From contig CAUWAG010000003.1 in NCBI GenBank assembly GCA_963556695.1, positions 5,952,001 through 6,016,000 on the forward strand: a stretch of 64,000 bases of DNA. Reading direction: 5' to 3'. The DNA comes from Anthostomella pinea. Lineage: Eukaryota; Ascomycota; Sordariomycetes; Xylariales; Xylariaceae. The notes below the pieces were generated by a model. That model did no database searches. It worked only from the letters and a program-made list of their open reading frames with translations, and was not told where the DNA came from. The position numbers and the translations under genes are program-made. Below, piece after piece: positions 10,932 through 21,736 of the stretch (within the stretch, counting starts at the first letter, position 1; every line of letters starts with the position of its first letter).

Positions 10932-11768
10932 ATGCAACACTTACAAATCCTCATCGTGGGCGCCACAGGCCAACAAAGCACAGCGACCATCGCAGCCCTC
11001 CTCAAAGCCACCACCAAGCAGAAAAGCCCAGCAAGCCCAGCATTCAGCATCCTGACCCTCACACACTCCGCCGCTTCCCCGAAGGCCATCGCACTAAAGC
11101 AGAAGTTCCCAGAGGTCACGTTCGTCGAAGGCTCGACCCGAGCCCCCGAGCCGCTATTCTCCGCGCACCCGGACATCACATCCATATTCCTCGTCACCGT
11201 CCCGCCGGACGAGGAGCCGCATTTCGCGAGCAAGCACAACATCGAGCTGCACCTGCGCTCTGCCACTGCCAATGCCACGGCCACGGCGCGAAGTTCGAAG
11301 ACGCGGTGGACGATCCTCCGCCCGACGGGCTTCATGGACAACTACGGCGCGCCCACGGCCTTCGGCAGGACGATGGCTGCGCTCTGGGCCACCATGCTCC
11401 CGGACCGCGCCATTCAGCTCGTCAGCGTGCGGGATATCGGCTTGTTCGCGGCTAAGGCCTTGCTGCACCCCGACGCGTGGGCGGGCCGGGCCGTGGGGCT
11501 CGCGGGCGACGAGCTGACCTTCGACCAGGCGAGAGAGGTGTATAGGCGCACGATGGGGCACGAGATGCCCCGGACATGGACGGTGGTGGGAAGGGTGGTG
11601 AGGTGGGCTGTTGCGGAGGCGGGCGATAGTATGAAGTGGTTTGAGGATGTGGGTTTTGGGGTCGACATCGCGAAGTTGAGGGCAGAGGAGCCCGACCTAT
11701 TGGATTTCGGCGGTTGGCTGGAGTATTCGAAGGAATGTCAAAACGGACAACCAGTCTCGCTTAGGTGA
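10932..11768 (+). CDS. NmrA-like NAD(P)-binding protein, internally shortened
   Basis: The 278-aa intronless frame opens with a Rossmann beta-strand and glycine motif (ILIVGATGQQS, residues 6-16), followed later by WTILRPTGFMDNYG, VSVRDIGLFAAKAL and a C-terminal TFDQA segment, all typical of NmrA/HSCARG proteins (redox-sensing or oxidoreductase-like SDRs). Between VTVPPDEE and PHFASKHNIE the family normally has about 30-35 residues including the helix and the SSVDRGG strand; here they are missing and the two parts are fused in frame. The product may fold poorly. The gene converges on the METTL25-like gene with only 16 bp between stop codons. Confidence 0.8.
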   Translation: MQHLQILIVGATGQQSTATIAALLKATTKQKSPASPAFSILTLTHSAASPKAIALKQKFPEVTFVEGSTRAPEPLFSAHPDITSIFLVTVPPDEEPHFASKHNIELHLRSATANATATARSSKTRWTILRPTGFMDNYGAPTAFGRTMAALWATMLPDRAIQLVSVRDIGLFAAKALLHPDAWAGRAVGLAGDELTFDQAREVYRRTMGHEMPRTWTVVGRVVRWAVAEAGDSMKWFEDVGFGVDIAKLRAEEPDLLDFGGWLEYSKECQNGQPVSLR

Positions 11769-11784
11769 TTCTCGAGGCTGCCTC

Positions 11785-13134
11785 CTACGTAGTTTTGCTT
11801 GCCAGGATCATCATGTTCCGTGGACTTATCGTGTAATCAAACAGAGGCAGTACGCCGACATCTGCCGTCTCGTGCTCCTGCAGATAGAAACATCGGTCGA
11901 GGGCGATAGCCGATTCCACAACCCTGCAAAGCAACGTAGACAAAGTCCACAGGATACCAGTCTCTCTCATCCTCGTCCGATACTTTTCTTGGTACGAACC
12001 AATGTCTTCGTCTGTGATGTCCGACCCCATCTTCAAGCCGAGACTCCCGGCCGCTCTCTTCGTGTAGCTTTCGAAACTTTCCAGATCCCCGGTTCGGATA
12101 CCCCATACTGGTCGAGCTCCGGCAGTGGATATTCCCTTGTCGTAGAGCATCTTCTCGAGAACAGCGCGATACCAGTACTTCCGAACGAACCTGGAGTCCG
12201 GGTTGGGCACCCAGTTTGTCGGCGCTTGACATCCCGTGACCAGCGCTGAGGCAGAGAGTGCCAGGTTGCGGCGACGCATGTGTTGCGATATGGGGAATCC
12301 ATTCGGGCAGGACGGGCTGCGAGGCGTGATGTGGTTATAGCAGCATCCCACGACTGTTAGCCGGGCTATGCACGGAACCCTGGTGAAGAGGCGGACCATG
12401 TGCTCGGAGAGAGACCCGCAGGCATGAAGCCCGGTGAGGAGACATGGTTCCCCTCCAGCCCAGGCTTGGATTTCCGAGCCGAGGCTACCACTGCCGTCGA
12501 CGAAGCGAACGAGGTGTGTTATCTCTTTGCCTTCTGCTAGGCCTGCCGACCTGGCGGCAGCTTTCGAACCGTCGATTTGCTTCGCGCTCCCATCCACGGC
12601 AAGGACTCTGAGTCCGCATACAGAGGCGAGAGTCGTGGCCAGGTAGCCCTGACCGCTTCCGATGTCGATAACTCGCTTGATGTTGTTGGTCCTGCAGGTG
12701 TGCTGAATGAAGCGAGCAGCTACCTGGACCTCGGCGAGCTTCTTCGTCACCTTGATGCGGCTGATTGTCGCCCGTGGGAGTTCGACGTGCTCCATCTCTC
12801 TCGGGAGGACCAGCTGATCTCGGTCGAGACTGATGTTACGTATGCGCTCGAGCCAGCGGGTCAAACTCTCTGGTCGGCCTGGTAAATCTACCTTCCTTGC
12901 TTCTGGATCCTTATGGAGGCTTTTGATCAGATCGTCTTGCGCATCCCTCAGACTGGTCAGCGACTCCCACCATTGTGTCCATTCGGCAGGCAGCTTGTCC
13001 CAAGCGTCAGAGATGAATGCATCATTGACGTGTATGCCGCCTGTGATTTGCACTGAGAGCGGCTCCTGCAAGAAGGCCACGAGCTCGTCTGCGTACCTGG
13101 AGACGTCCGAGTAGCGTGTTGGTAGACTTACCAT
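11785..13134 (-). CDS. METTL25/RRNAD1-type methyltransferase-like protein
   Basis: The 449-aa intronless frame starts at the ATG at 13134. A class I methyltransferase core is clear: the SAM-binding motif VIDIGSGQGYLATTLAS (about 155-171), the acidic motif LRVLAVDGS (about 175-183), and LTGLHACGSLS and VVGCCYNH (about 238-268), which are the most conserved elements of the METTL25/RRNAD1 family. The RNA or protein substrate in fungi is not established. The C-terminal part is helical and ends near the stop of the convergent NmrA-like gene. No disruptive changes are visible, in contrast to neighbouring accessory genes. Confidence 0.9.
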   Translation of the reverse strand: MVSLPTRYSDVSRYADELVAFLQEPLSVQITGGIHVNDAFISDAWDKLPAEWTQWWESLTSLRDAQDDLIKSLHKDPEARKVDLPGRPESLTRWLERIRNISLDRDQLVLPREMEHVELPRATISRIKVTKKLAEVQVAARFIQHTCRTNNIKRVIDIGSGQGYLATTLASVCGLRVLAVDGSAKQIDGSKAAARSAGLAEGKEITHLVRFVDGSGSLGSEIQAWAGGEPCLLTGLHACGSLSEHMVRLFTRVPCIARLTVVGCCYNHITPRSPSCPNGFPISQHMRRRNLALSASALVTGCQAPTNWVPNPDSRFVRKYWYRAVLEKMLYDKGISTAGARPVWGIRTGDLESFESYTKRAAGSLGLKMGSDITDEDIGSYQEKYRTRMRETGILWTLSTLLCRVVESAIALDRCFYLQEHETADVGVLPLFDYTISPRNMMILASKTT

Positions 13135-14154
13135 GCTGTGATACGTCTAGCGACTTGGCCAGCACAGGAGCTGCTGGCGGCGTGGAAAAGTCCCGAGGGA
13201 GAGGCAAGTGTTTTACGGGTGGGTTCCTTGCGCGATATCTAGTGTCTGGGCAAGATCCGCGTCGACGGGCCCGCGTCAGAGTGGGCTGATAGCCTCGTTA
13301 ACAATTTTTCTCGTGGAAGCGATTATCATGGACAGTCATGAGCGGGAGGGTGGCATGTCTGGGATGTCTCGAATGAAGGCGTGAGTTAGGAGAGAACGCA
13401 AAACTTTGAACCCGGAAAGGCAAGCCGGTGTGGGACGGCACTATCCGAAATACTGCGACACCAACCACCCGACCGTCCGGCCCATGATCATGTTTTCTGA
13501 GGTAATGGTATAGTACCGAATGGTGTCAACGAAGGCCCATAGTTGGGGCTTTGGCACCAGATAGACGAGGGCCATGAACGATTGAGGAATCTTACCTATT
13601 GGAATCCCATCGTACATTCATGAACGGAATTCACTGGAGGGGCCGTGGTAATAGCCTCCATGACCCTACCAAGCAACTACATCACTCTACTTCGCAAATC
13701 TACAGCTCATTTTCCCATAAAACGGTCACCAACTGAAACCATATCGAGTGGTCTGTTAGCCATTCGCATGATCCGTTTGGCGGTCGTACATGTGTCGTGG
13801 AACGACGTCAGAGAACTTGCATTATGGTGCGGCTAGTTGAGCCAACGCATCTCTGCGTGCACGCTTCGACGGGCGGACAGTCCGCCGGAGAATGCGGTTT
13901 CTCGTCAGAGTAGTCGCCATTGACGAGCATAGATAGAAGAGGTGGCGGTGTGGGAGTAAGGCTCGCAGCGGCGTGCCTGGCCTCGGGGTGCGCCGGCGCG
14001 CCGCAAGAGTGTCGAGGCGTTTCTGGTCAACGTAGAGACAGTTGACGAACCGCGGCAGCCCGTATCTTTCTAACTCGGTTGATCAAGCCCCTTCTCACAT
14101 TAGTACTCGGCTCTGCCTTCATGTCATGCCCGATGGGTCTCATCTTCTATCCTT
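13135..14154. other. intergenic region, no gene seen
   Basis: No frame with domain support on either strand; GC-rich tracts around 13,970-14,000. Confidence 0.5.
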
Positions 14155-15022
14155 TCAATCCAGAGCAGCCATCTCGTAGACAGCAGTACAATACACGGTC
14201 CCCTCATTTGACAGCTCGGCCTTGGGTACGCCATCAGTCTCGTTCATGGTAGGATGCAGCAACGCAGGAGATCCAGTCGAAGCTGTCTTGTTCATCAGAC
14301 CATCTGCTGCTTTCCGCTTGGAGCGGCGCACCTTCCACAGCACTAGGAATGCGACGGGGATGGCGGCGACTGCACCACAACTATTCCGGCCATGGCGCCT
14401 GGCGAGATGCCGTTGTCGCCGTCGGTGCTGGTGCTACTGACGGCTTCCGAGGAGTTGGATGATGTGGGCGCCGCCGATGTGGTCGCCGCCGACGTGGCCC
14501 AACTTTGGCTGAATATGAAGAAGTTACTGTCGCGGTCCTTGGAGCCCGAAACACCAGTCGTCCGTTCATTCGTATCTAAGCACCGCCACTTGAGCGGATA
14601 ACAGGCGATTTGTTAACATTCGTAACTTGGTTGACTCCCAGACGCACTGCTCCATCCGGCAGTGCTGCTCCGGACTCTCCACAACCGTCCGTCTTGTCCA
14701 ACGAGTAGCCGACCTGGCCTTCCTCACAGCAGAACAAGCCCTGGTTATCAAACATGACCTAGGAGGCATTCGGGCACTTTGGCTCGAGTAGCTCAGATAC
14801 ACAGTTCGTACCTGAGGGGCAACTCCCCGTGTTGTATTGAACGGGACATTCTGTGCCGGCCGGGCAATACGCCGGGAATGGTGCCCTCGTCTCGCCGCAG
14901 TCGGTCTCGGCTGGCGACGACAAGCAGGAGCCGTTGCGGCGGTGAAACGTGTGTGTATGGGTGTATATTGGTATGTGGGTGAGGGTTGGAGAACCCAAGC
15001 CAGATGGGCAGAGGCTGCACAA
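14155..15022 (-). pseudogene. decayed Cys-rich single-pass surface protein gene
   Basis: Read on the minus strand, fragments in different frames add up to a familiar fungal architecture: a Cys-rich ectodomain (CPAGTECPVQ.., SCPSGTNCVSE, then CCEEGQVGY.. after an in-frame stop near 14,760), a Ser/Thr/Ala-rich stalk (SAATTSAAPTSSNSSEA), a membrane helix (GAMAGIVV-AVAAIPVAFLVLW) and a basic cytoplasmic start (KVRRSKRKAADG) followed by a 60-residue tail ending at 14155. The helix itself is broken by one missing base near 14,375. At least three disruptions make this a pseudogene. A microsatellite-like CACACA tract sits at its 5' end. Confidence 0.6.
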
Positions 15023-15238
15023 ACTTACAGTGTGTGCAGCCCTTATCTAATCTATCAAGCTAGTTACAGTGGGTCTCTCCAGCCACCACATCTACCACCC
15101 CTGGTGACGTGTGTCAAAGGGTTTGTCAGATGTTGGATCACAGATATGGTGTCCTTAGGTGCAGGACACGCTAGCGGGCTGCCAGGGGACCAGCGGATCC
15201 ACCCTGGCATGGTGCAGTATGGTATTTAGCTGTAGATT

Positions 15239-15670
15239 AGCCCTGCCGAGCATACTTGAGAATGACAACAACGTTTGCAGCGACCGCTCACACCCCCAAG
15301 GCTTGTGACCCTTCTAGAATCTCACAGGGTTTATTAAATTAAAACAATTTACAGCGTTTTATTTTTAACACAGGTTAATAAGAGGACCTACTGTAAGTGA
15401 GTGCCTTGGCTAATTAAAGTGCAGCTAGATAGATAAGATAAAAAAGCTGCAACTATATAATAAGTGCAGCCCTCACCTAGCTAGCTAGATAACCAACCTA
15501 CGCACAATAATATATTTAACTCTTATACTTACTCGCTTTAATTTTAATAAACTTAGCGTATAATACGAGGGCTTGGGTTTTTATTATCTTTTAAAGTATT
15601 TAAATTTAGCTCTTCCTTTCGGTTAAAGAGCTTAAAAAATAAAAATAAATCGTGGTAAACGAAAAAAAAC
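15239..15670. repeat. AT-rich island, probably a RIP-eroded repeat
   Basis: Base composition shifts sharply to A+T over about 430 bp, with many TA steps (TTAAATTAAAAC, TATATAATAAG, TTTAACTCTTATAC). No gene is readable. Short TAGCTAGCTAGATA and AGCTAGATAGATAAGATA runs are present. The abrupt GC change and TpA richness are what repeat-induced point mutation leaves behind, but no parent element can be named from this window. Confidence 0.6.
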
Positions 15671-16030
15671 ATGTATTGTGAGGTGGTGCTGTGCCTGTAT
15701 GAGGCGGAGAAGGCTGAGTCGGCTTGTTCCAGCAGACACCCTCAATCCCGTCACGTCCCGATCTCGGTTGTCTTGTAAGAACCCGTCCCCAGGTCTCCAG
15801 AGCGCTTCAGGATATCGATGTCTGCGCCAGTACGCAGGACAGCAACCGCACACGCTGCCCTGCACTTCTCTTCTGTTTAACGAGCCTTACGTTGATGAAA
15901 ACCACGGTTTGGAGAACCAGAGCGGCGGAACGGATCGGTGAAGGCAGGCTGTATCCACTGAACATCACGCCCTAACGCCGAACAGCAACGCACCTATGTC
16001 GACCTTTAAGTACCGCGATCGTGTTGCAGG
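15671..16030. other. intergenic region, no gene seen
   Basis: Composition returns to normal GC; the short frames here have no support. Confidence 0.4.
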
Positions 16031-16596
16031 CTATTCTAGTCCGGCGAAGGGATTTACCCTAGGCCCCCGGAGAGCCTTCTCCCAAGTCTTCTTAACGACA
16101 TCCCGTAGAGGATGGAACCATACGCCCGGATCCTGGGGCTGGTCTTCATCACGGAACTCGAGGACGTAACCAGCTTCCTTCACGATTCGGCGCGACGCGT
16201 AGCAGACGTGGACCAGCGGCGTTTTCAGCGCCGTCCGGCCCAGCAACTGCTTCTTCACATCCACCCTGTGCTTCTTCGTATCGACCCTGAAAATCGAGCT
16301 CTCGACATTGAAAACGCGTGGCCCGGGAAGTGCTAGTTTCCAGATCATCTCGCGGAGTTCGAGGGCAGATCGGTAAAAGTCAGTCCGGCCGGACTGATAG
16401 GGACGTGCTCCGGCTTTTTCGCTGCTTCGTGGGGTGTACTGTCGGAGCATGGGCTTGCTAAGGAGGCCGGCCGCCTGGTCTCAATGGCTTGAGTCCCAAG
16501 CGCGCGCTCGGAGTGTGATACTGCGTAATGCAACTTCTCCATCGCTTTGACCGTCGAGGCTGGTGAGTGTTCCGTCAACGTTGGTGAGGCAGGCAT
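16031..16596 (-). pseudogene. 2EXR-domain protein with one frameshift
   Basis: The C-terminal 139-codon frame carries the hallmark of the fungal 2EXR family: ELREMIWKLALPGPRVF, then CYASRRIVKEAGYVLEF and a following tryptophan-containing segment. The N-terminal frame (ATG at 16596) reaches GLTFTDLPS and then runs out of frame exactly where ELREMIW should follow. One missing base near 16,363 (CCCTC-GAACTC) accounts for both. Restoring it would give about 188 residues. The function of 2EXR proteins is unknown; they are numerous in filamentous fungi. Confidence 0.75.
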
Positions 16597-17445
16597 GGAC
16601 CGTGTGGCACTGTGAAATTTAGGATTAGTCTGTATTGGAAGGGAAGAAGGATACCTGATGGGGTACCATCCTACTTAGATAGGTGGGAAAGGTACCTCTG
16701 AAGCTACATGTGATCCCAACAGGATGACAACATAATACTGCTCACAACAAGGCTAAATACGCCACTGAGCACGTATTCTGACAGCCACAGGTGGAGGGTG
16801 CAGGTAGCAATTTGCGGATAACAGCGTGGCCCGGAACGCGAGCCCGCTAGGTGCATATGTGGCTTCATCCGCTAGCATTCATTATGAATATTTCATGTTT
16901 TTGGTCAACTCCCTCTGCCCAGTGCCAGCCGCAGGTAAACTCTCTGAACTCTCTCAGTCCTACTCTCCTCAGCACCCGGGTTCAGATACCAAGCAGTTGG
17001 TGACCGTGGCGTCGGGCATCAGAAGCTTTTATGCCGGAAGAGAAGCGACCTATAGAGGCTGTGTCGGTACGAACCCAGGAGGCCGACCACGAGCTCAATG
17101 ATTACACGAGCGCAGAGCCGGGCACTGGGCAGTCTTACGAACCAGCGTTGGCAGCGTCAAAGCCCTAGCGACAGCGATACAGCTTTCTTGATATCCGGCC
17201 GGGGGGGTGGGGGCGGGGATCTCAGCCGGTTCTCCGCAGCCCCTATTGCCAACCATTTCCAAGTTGAATGTGGATATAGCTCATACCATTTGCGGTTGCA
17301 TAGATAAGGAAGAAAAATCCCATAGCCCCGAAATGTGTCCCTCATACACCTCCAAATGCAACAACCTCAAAATGCCCGCCCGCTTTGTGCATGTCCAAAA
17401 ACAATGGGATATCCAGATCAACAATGAAGAAAACTTCAAAGGGTA
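16597..17445. other. intergenic region, no gene seen
   Basis: Short frames only. A G-rich run (GGGGGGGTGGGGGCGGGG) lies at about 17,201-17,218. Confidence 0.5.
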
Positions 17446-19446
17446 TCACTTAACGATAGTACCAAGTTGCTCAGGCGACAGAGCCCCTCCGGCTCTTGAC
17501 AACTTGAGCTTTCCTCCTTTCATATAGTCCCATCGAAGGTACTGTCCTTTGACTGACCAGTCTCCCTCCGAGATCTTCACATCCAGATCGACCTCTTCCG
17601 GATCGTCGGATTTCTTGTAGTGTAGCCAAGGTACGTATACGACGGCATACCCTGGCTCTTTGGACTCGATTTCTAGCTCGAATTTGCCAGTGCTGACATC
17701 AAACGACATCGACTTGGGTTCACCCGTGAGCGATTCCGCGTAAGGTCGGCACCAGGCAGCTGGAGCGCGAGCACCGCGCAGGAAGGGGTGATTGGGGAAG
17801 GAGCCAGTCTCGGCACAGTAGAGAGACAAGTCCTCGCCGTTCCAATGGTCTCCCCACTTCTGGGTGTTGATAGCAGAGTACGCCCAAACCGTGAAGCTGA
17901 GAAGATGGTCATCGCACCCGCCCAAGATGGTGTCCAAGGCTTTGACCTGGCTAGAGTAGTCGCCGTCGCGGTAAGCCTTGTCGTCGTCCAGGTTGAACGG
18001 GATGCCGGTCTCTCCGATCAACGTCGGCAACTTGACATCGTGCGCCAGTTCGCCAATCTGGGCTGAGATGACCTTCCTGACGTTGCCCTTACCTACGCGG
18101 AGACCGAACATCTTGCTGCCATAGTTGCCTCGCAGCAGACCTACAACATCAGCGTTCCACCGCTCGTGCCAATGCTTTCGCATGATGGTCAGCCCGTCGT
18201 AGAAATGAGGGCTGTAGGCGATAAGGGGCTCGTCCCGCGGCGGTGGAGGGGAGAAGACGGATGGCTGGATGAACATGATGGCGTTGGGAGAATACTTTCG
18301 CATAGTCTGAGACCATCTCTGGTGAAACTCTTGCCAGTAAGAGGATATGAAAGACAGGGGTCCCCCCACCTTGTTCTCTGCTCGGGTTGCGGCGTCTGAC
18401 ATCTCGGGGAGGTCGTCGAAGTAGTTGGCCTTCTTCAGCTCGCCCGTGGTCACATCCCATACACCATTCAGAGCCCAGACGCAAGTGTTGAGCGGCCAAG
18501 AATCAGCCCTCTTCCACTTCCACCTGGGATCTTCTTGCTTCAGCCAACAAGAGTGCTTGGGCTTGATCTCGATGGTCCCCGTCTTATGAGGTCCTGTTTG
18601 GCCTAGCCTGTACTCGTCCACCGTCTGAGCCAGTCCCATGCCCAACCGCATGCTCTGTATGGGGGTTGGTGTGCTCCCAATCTTAGCAGTGTTGTCCCTC
18701 TCATTCTTGTTCAGGTCGTTCCAGCCGATGTACCCGGCTTCCGGCTCATTCATGCTATCGTAGGCATATGGCAGGTCACCTAGCCTCTCCGCTAGTTTGG
18801 CATATGCAGCGAAGTAGTGTTTCTGGAGGTACTCCTGAATGCTGAGCCCATCGATCTGGCATTTCGGAGCAAAGTCCCGCCCTCCGAAGAAGAGCGAAAA
18901 CAGGGTGCATGCCGCAAGTCTGTTGTGGTTGGTCGTCCACATCATGTTGGGAATGGACTTCGGATCTTTCGTCTCGCTGTCCATAGGCCAATCCGCATAT
19001 CGGACCGATGCGTGAGTCTCGCCAAAGTAGGCCGGGTCAAGTCCGCAGGCGTGGAGGGTCCATAGCGGCGCCCCGGACCCGCCTGCAAATCTGGACCACA
19101 GGTCTTGGTGAGGATTGATGATGACTTTGAAGCCATGTTCGTTACATAGCTGCGCTAGCTTGACGACATGTTCGATATACTTTTCGTCGTATATACCAGG
19201 ACCGGAGTGTTCTAGGGCCTCCCAGACGACAGGCACACGCAGGACGTTGAAGCCTAGGTAACGCAGTTTGTGAAGGTGATGAGGTGCGTCCTCGAGCTTG
19301 AGCGGGGTGTCGACATACGTACACTCCGACGCGATCTCGCTGGCCAGGAACTCGAGGTGATAAGAGGGCTGTTCGTACGGAAACTTACCATCGGCAAGGT
19401 TGACACCTCGCAAGATGATGGTCCGGCCGGCTTCTTGGAAGTGCAT
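17446..19446 (-). CDS. GH5_12 beta-glucosidase (glucosylceramidase / steryl-glucosidase type)
   Basis: The frame stays open for about 680 codons; the first in-frame ATG is at 19446 and codons remain open to about 19,527, so a short 5' exon may be missing. Features of GH5 subfamily 12: LRGVNLADGKFP near the start, VVWEALEHSGPGIYDE, INPHQDLWSRFAGGSGAP, the acid/base in DSMNEPEAGYIGW (Glu234 counted from 19446) and the nucleophile in LIGETGIPF (Glu479), followed by a C-terminal beta-sandwich. Characterised fungal members hydrolyse glucosylceramide or ergosteryl glucoside in the cytosol or vacuole. No signal peptide is seen, which fits an intracellular enzyme. The reading frame is intact. Confidence 0.88.
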   Translation of the reverse strand: MHFQEAGRTIILRGVNLADGKFPYEQPSYHLEFLASEIASECTYVDTPLKLEDAPHHLHKLRYLGFNVLRVPVVWEALEHSGPGIYDEKYIEHVVKLAQLCNEHGFKVIINPHQDLWSRFAGGSGAPLWTLHACGLDPAYFGETHASVRYADWPMDSETKDPKSIPNMMWTTNHNRLAACTLFSLFFGGRDFAPKCQIDGLSIQEYLQKHYFAAYAKLAERLGDLPYAYDSMNEPEAGYIGWNDLNKNERDNTAKIGSTPTPIQSMRLGMGLAQTVDEYRLGQTGPHKTGTIEIKPKHSCWLKQEDPRWKWKRADSWPLNTCVWALNGVWDVTTGELKKANYFDDLPEMSDAATRAENKVGGPLSFISSYWQEFHQRWSQTMRKYSPNAIMFIQPSVFSPPPPRDEPLIAYSPHFYDGLTIMRKHWHERWNADVVGLLRGNYGSKMFGLRVGKGNVRKVISAQIGELAHDVKLPTLIGETGIPFNLDDDKAYRDGDYSSQVKALDTILGGCDDHLLSFTVWAYSAINTQKWGDHWNGEDLSLYCAETGSFPNHPFLRGARAPAAWCRPYAESLTGEPKSMSFDVSTGKFELEIESKEPGYAVVYVPWLHYKKSDDPEEVDLDVKISEGDWSVKGQYLRWDYMKGGKLKLSRAGGALSPEQLGTIVK

Positions 19447-19736
19447 CGCGTAATTGGGTGTGAACACGGATCGGGATTGGTATTGTGATGACAAGGTAAC
19501 ATCATCGGGCGCTGGCGAAAGCTAAAGTGCCTAGGTAATTACTAATATAAGCGACGAGGGCTGCATGACGTCAGTAGGAAGAGGAAGACATTTCCACAAC
19601 TCCAGCCTGTTATTAAGGGGGGTCTCGCCTAGTTCATGTTGCCGCGTACCTAGCCGCCAGCCGACCTCACTACTACCTTACCTACTAGTAATCGGTGACT
19701 TCCGACATAGAGGGAGCATAAAGTAGCGCTTGGTAG

Positions 19737-21736
19737 CTAGACCAGCTTGAACGTCTTGATCGGCTTTCCAGCTGCCTCGTGCTCCCGCACCGCCTCTCCG
19801 TTCATGATCCCGTGCACGTAGCAGTGTCCGACAAGCTGGTACTCCAATGCCTCGTCATCTCTCGGGACCTGGCCGCCGGGCAAGTCCACCGGGCGCAAAA
19901 CGTACGGTACACCGTCGCCGAAGAGGACAGCGACAACGTCACCTTCCCGCGAGAACTGAGGGCCTATACCCAGGCGCCGCGAATCCAAAACGAACAGACG
20001 ACGATTGACGCAAGTACCGGGAAACAGTCTGCTGGCGAGTCTGCTTTCCGCGCTGAGCTTGCTCCATCTCAGCAGAGCGGACGCCCTATCGTTCGGCATG
20101 TAATCTCCAGCCGCATCGATGAGTTCGATCATCAGTCGGCGGGTTTGGAGATCTGTGCTCAAATGTTGGCGGCATGTTATGGTCGCAAATATGTCATTCG
20201 GGAGGTCCGGGCTTTTCAGATGGCGCTCTGCGAACCGTTTGCACAGCCACGGGAAAGGAAGCACGTCGATGGCCTCGTATGTCGACGTTCCCGACGGTGG
20301 GACTGTATCGCTTAGCGCCGTTATACGTCCAGCCTCGATACCGTCTACGAACAGGGTATGTCTCGTTCCGGCGCGACTCTCCTTTATGCGACAATCCACT
20401 TTCGACGGTCGCCCATCGTCGGCGGTGTGACCGGCTACGTTGATGAGGAATGGGTCACCCGCATGGCGATCGGACGAGTGATCCCAGTGAGGAACCCATG
20501 ATGGAAGCTTGTTCTGCTCGGCAGGGACCAAAAGCTCGGCTCGATGAGAAACTTTTCTCAAGCTGAACAGATTCTGTTTCTGTTGGATGGCTGCCCAAGT
20601 AGCTCGAGAGTATGTCTCCTCGAGCGACATTGCATAGTCCACCTTTAGTATTACCTCTTCTTGCCGTTTGATCTGAGTTTGATAGTGCAGGCCAAGTATG
20701 CCGTAGACCTTATCTTTTGGGTCAGTGGTGCTCAGATTCTTAGCCAAGCCGAGCAAAGAATCAAGGTCCTGGGCGCGCGACCCTGGACCCAATAAGTACG
20801 TAGTGAACCCTATTCCGTTGATACACCTTTCACTGAGGTCCTTGGGAGAAGCGCCTTGCTTGTGATACATCCAAAGTGCGGCGTCGCAGATATCTAACCA
20901 TGCGATCTGGATGGACCCCAGCCGGCAGGAAGCAGCTGGAGCAAGTAGGACTTCTTGGACAATCTAGACGTTCGAATCCAAGGCGTTAGCTTAAAGCGAT
21001 AAGGTCAAAACTACAAGTTCCAACGGGGTTCAGATGGGCGGATGGACGCCGATAGGCCACACCTATGTCTCTGAATGCTGTCGACTGGAACCTTTCTCCA
21101 CGCGAGTGTACGTACCCAGACCCTATCAAACCATGGCTTTGACCAGAGTGCATTGATAGCTGCCATGGAGCAATCTGGTGGCAGTGGTACCACCCTATTG
21201 CGGCCGTACTGTCCTGTCCGTACGAATGCTCCTTTATAATCATTGAAAAACCCCTGGTTCTCTTCGATCTCTCTCCTGATCGACTGTATTGTTCGCGCGG
21301 TATCGGCAGTGAACTCATCTTCATCGCCTAACCATATCAGCGTTTGCAAAGTGGAGGTGTATATGTCTTTCATCATAGCAACTTGGCTGTTACGTTCCGA
21401 GAGGTCGCTCTGATTGATGCATATCGCATCGACCCATAAGAGACGAGTCTGTTGTTCTTTTTGCCCGCGAAGGTTAGCCAGCACGTTGACAGCGCTCGCA
21501 GGAGCCCTTGTCCGGATACTGTTGATCTCGATCGGTCGTAAACCGGCATGTTCGCTCCAGCAGTAACTGATGGCCTCGTACTGCGGCTCGTCATCCAGGG
21601 AGACGGTAAAGAATTGACAGCTGACAATGTCACAGTCATCAGATGGACCCAGCGTCAGAAGGCGAATCTCCCTCGCTGCTGGGTTCAGAGGATGGTAGAT
21701 ACAGGGCGCTGAGTCCTGACTTGTTGACGGCTCCAT
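19737..21736 (-). CDS. HET-domain protein (heterokaryon incompatibility type)
   Basis: Exon 1 (21736-21116) and exon 2 (20963-19737) join in phase at WFDRVW-IVQEVLLAP, which itself is a conserved HET motif, giving 615 aa. The HET domain is evident: YEAISYCWS (about 54-61), LLWVDAICINQSD (about 99-111), IWLGDED and PWFDRVWIVQEV. The C-terminal half includes DPKDKVYGILGL, typical of the long HET proteins, and a terminal region with FVLDSRRLGIGP and GDVVAVLFG. Such proteins trigger or modulate cell death when genetically different hyphae fuse, and many act as partners of STAND receptors. An in-frame upstream ATG at 21871 is possible. The intron (152 bp) is longer than most here. The gene looks intact. 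Confidence 0.88.

Noticed and set aside
11154..11561. Long minus-strand frame inside the NmrA-like gene
   Set aside because: Antisense shadow of a GC-rich coding region; the plus-strand product has clear family motifs.
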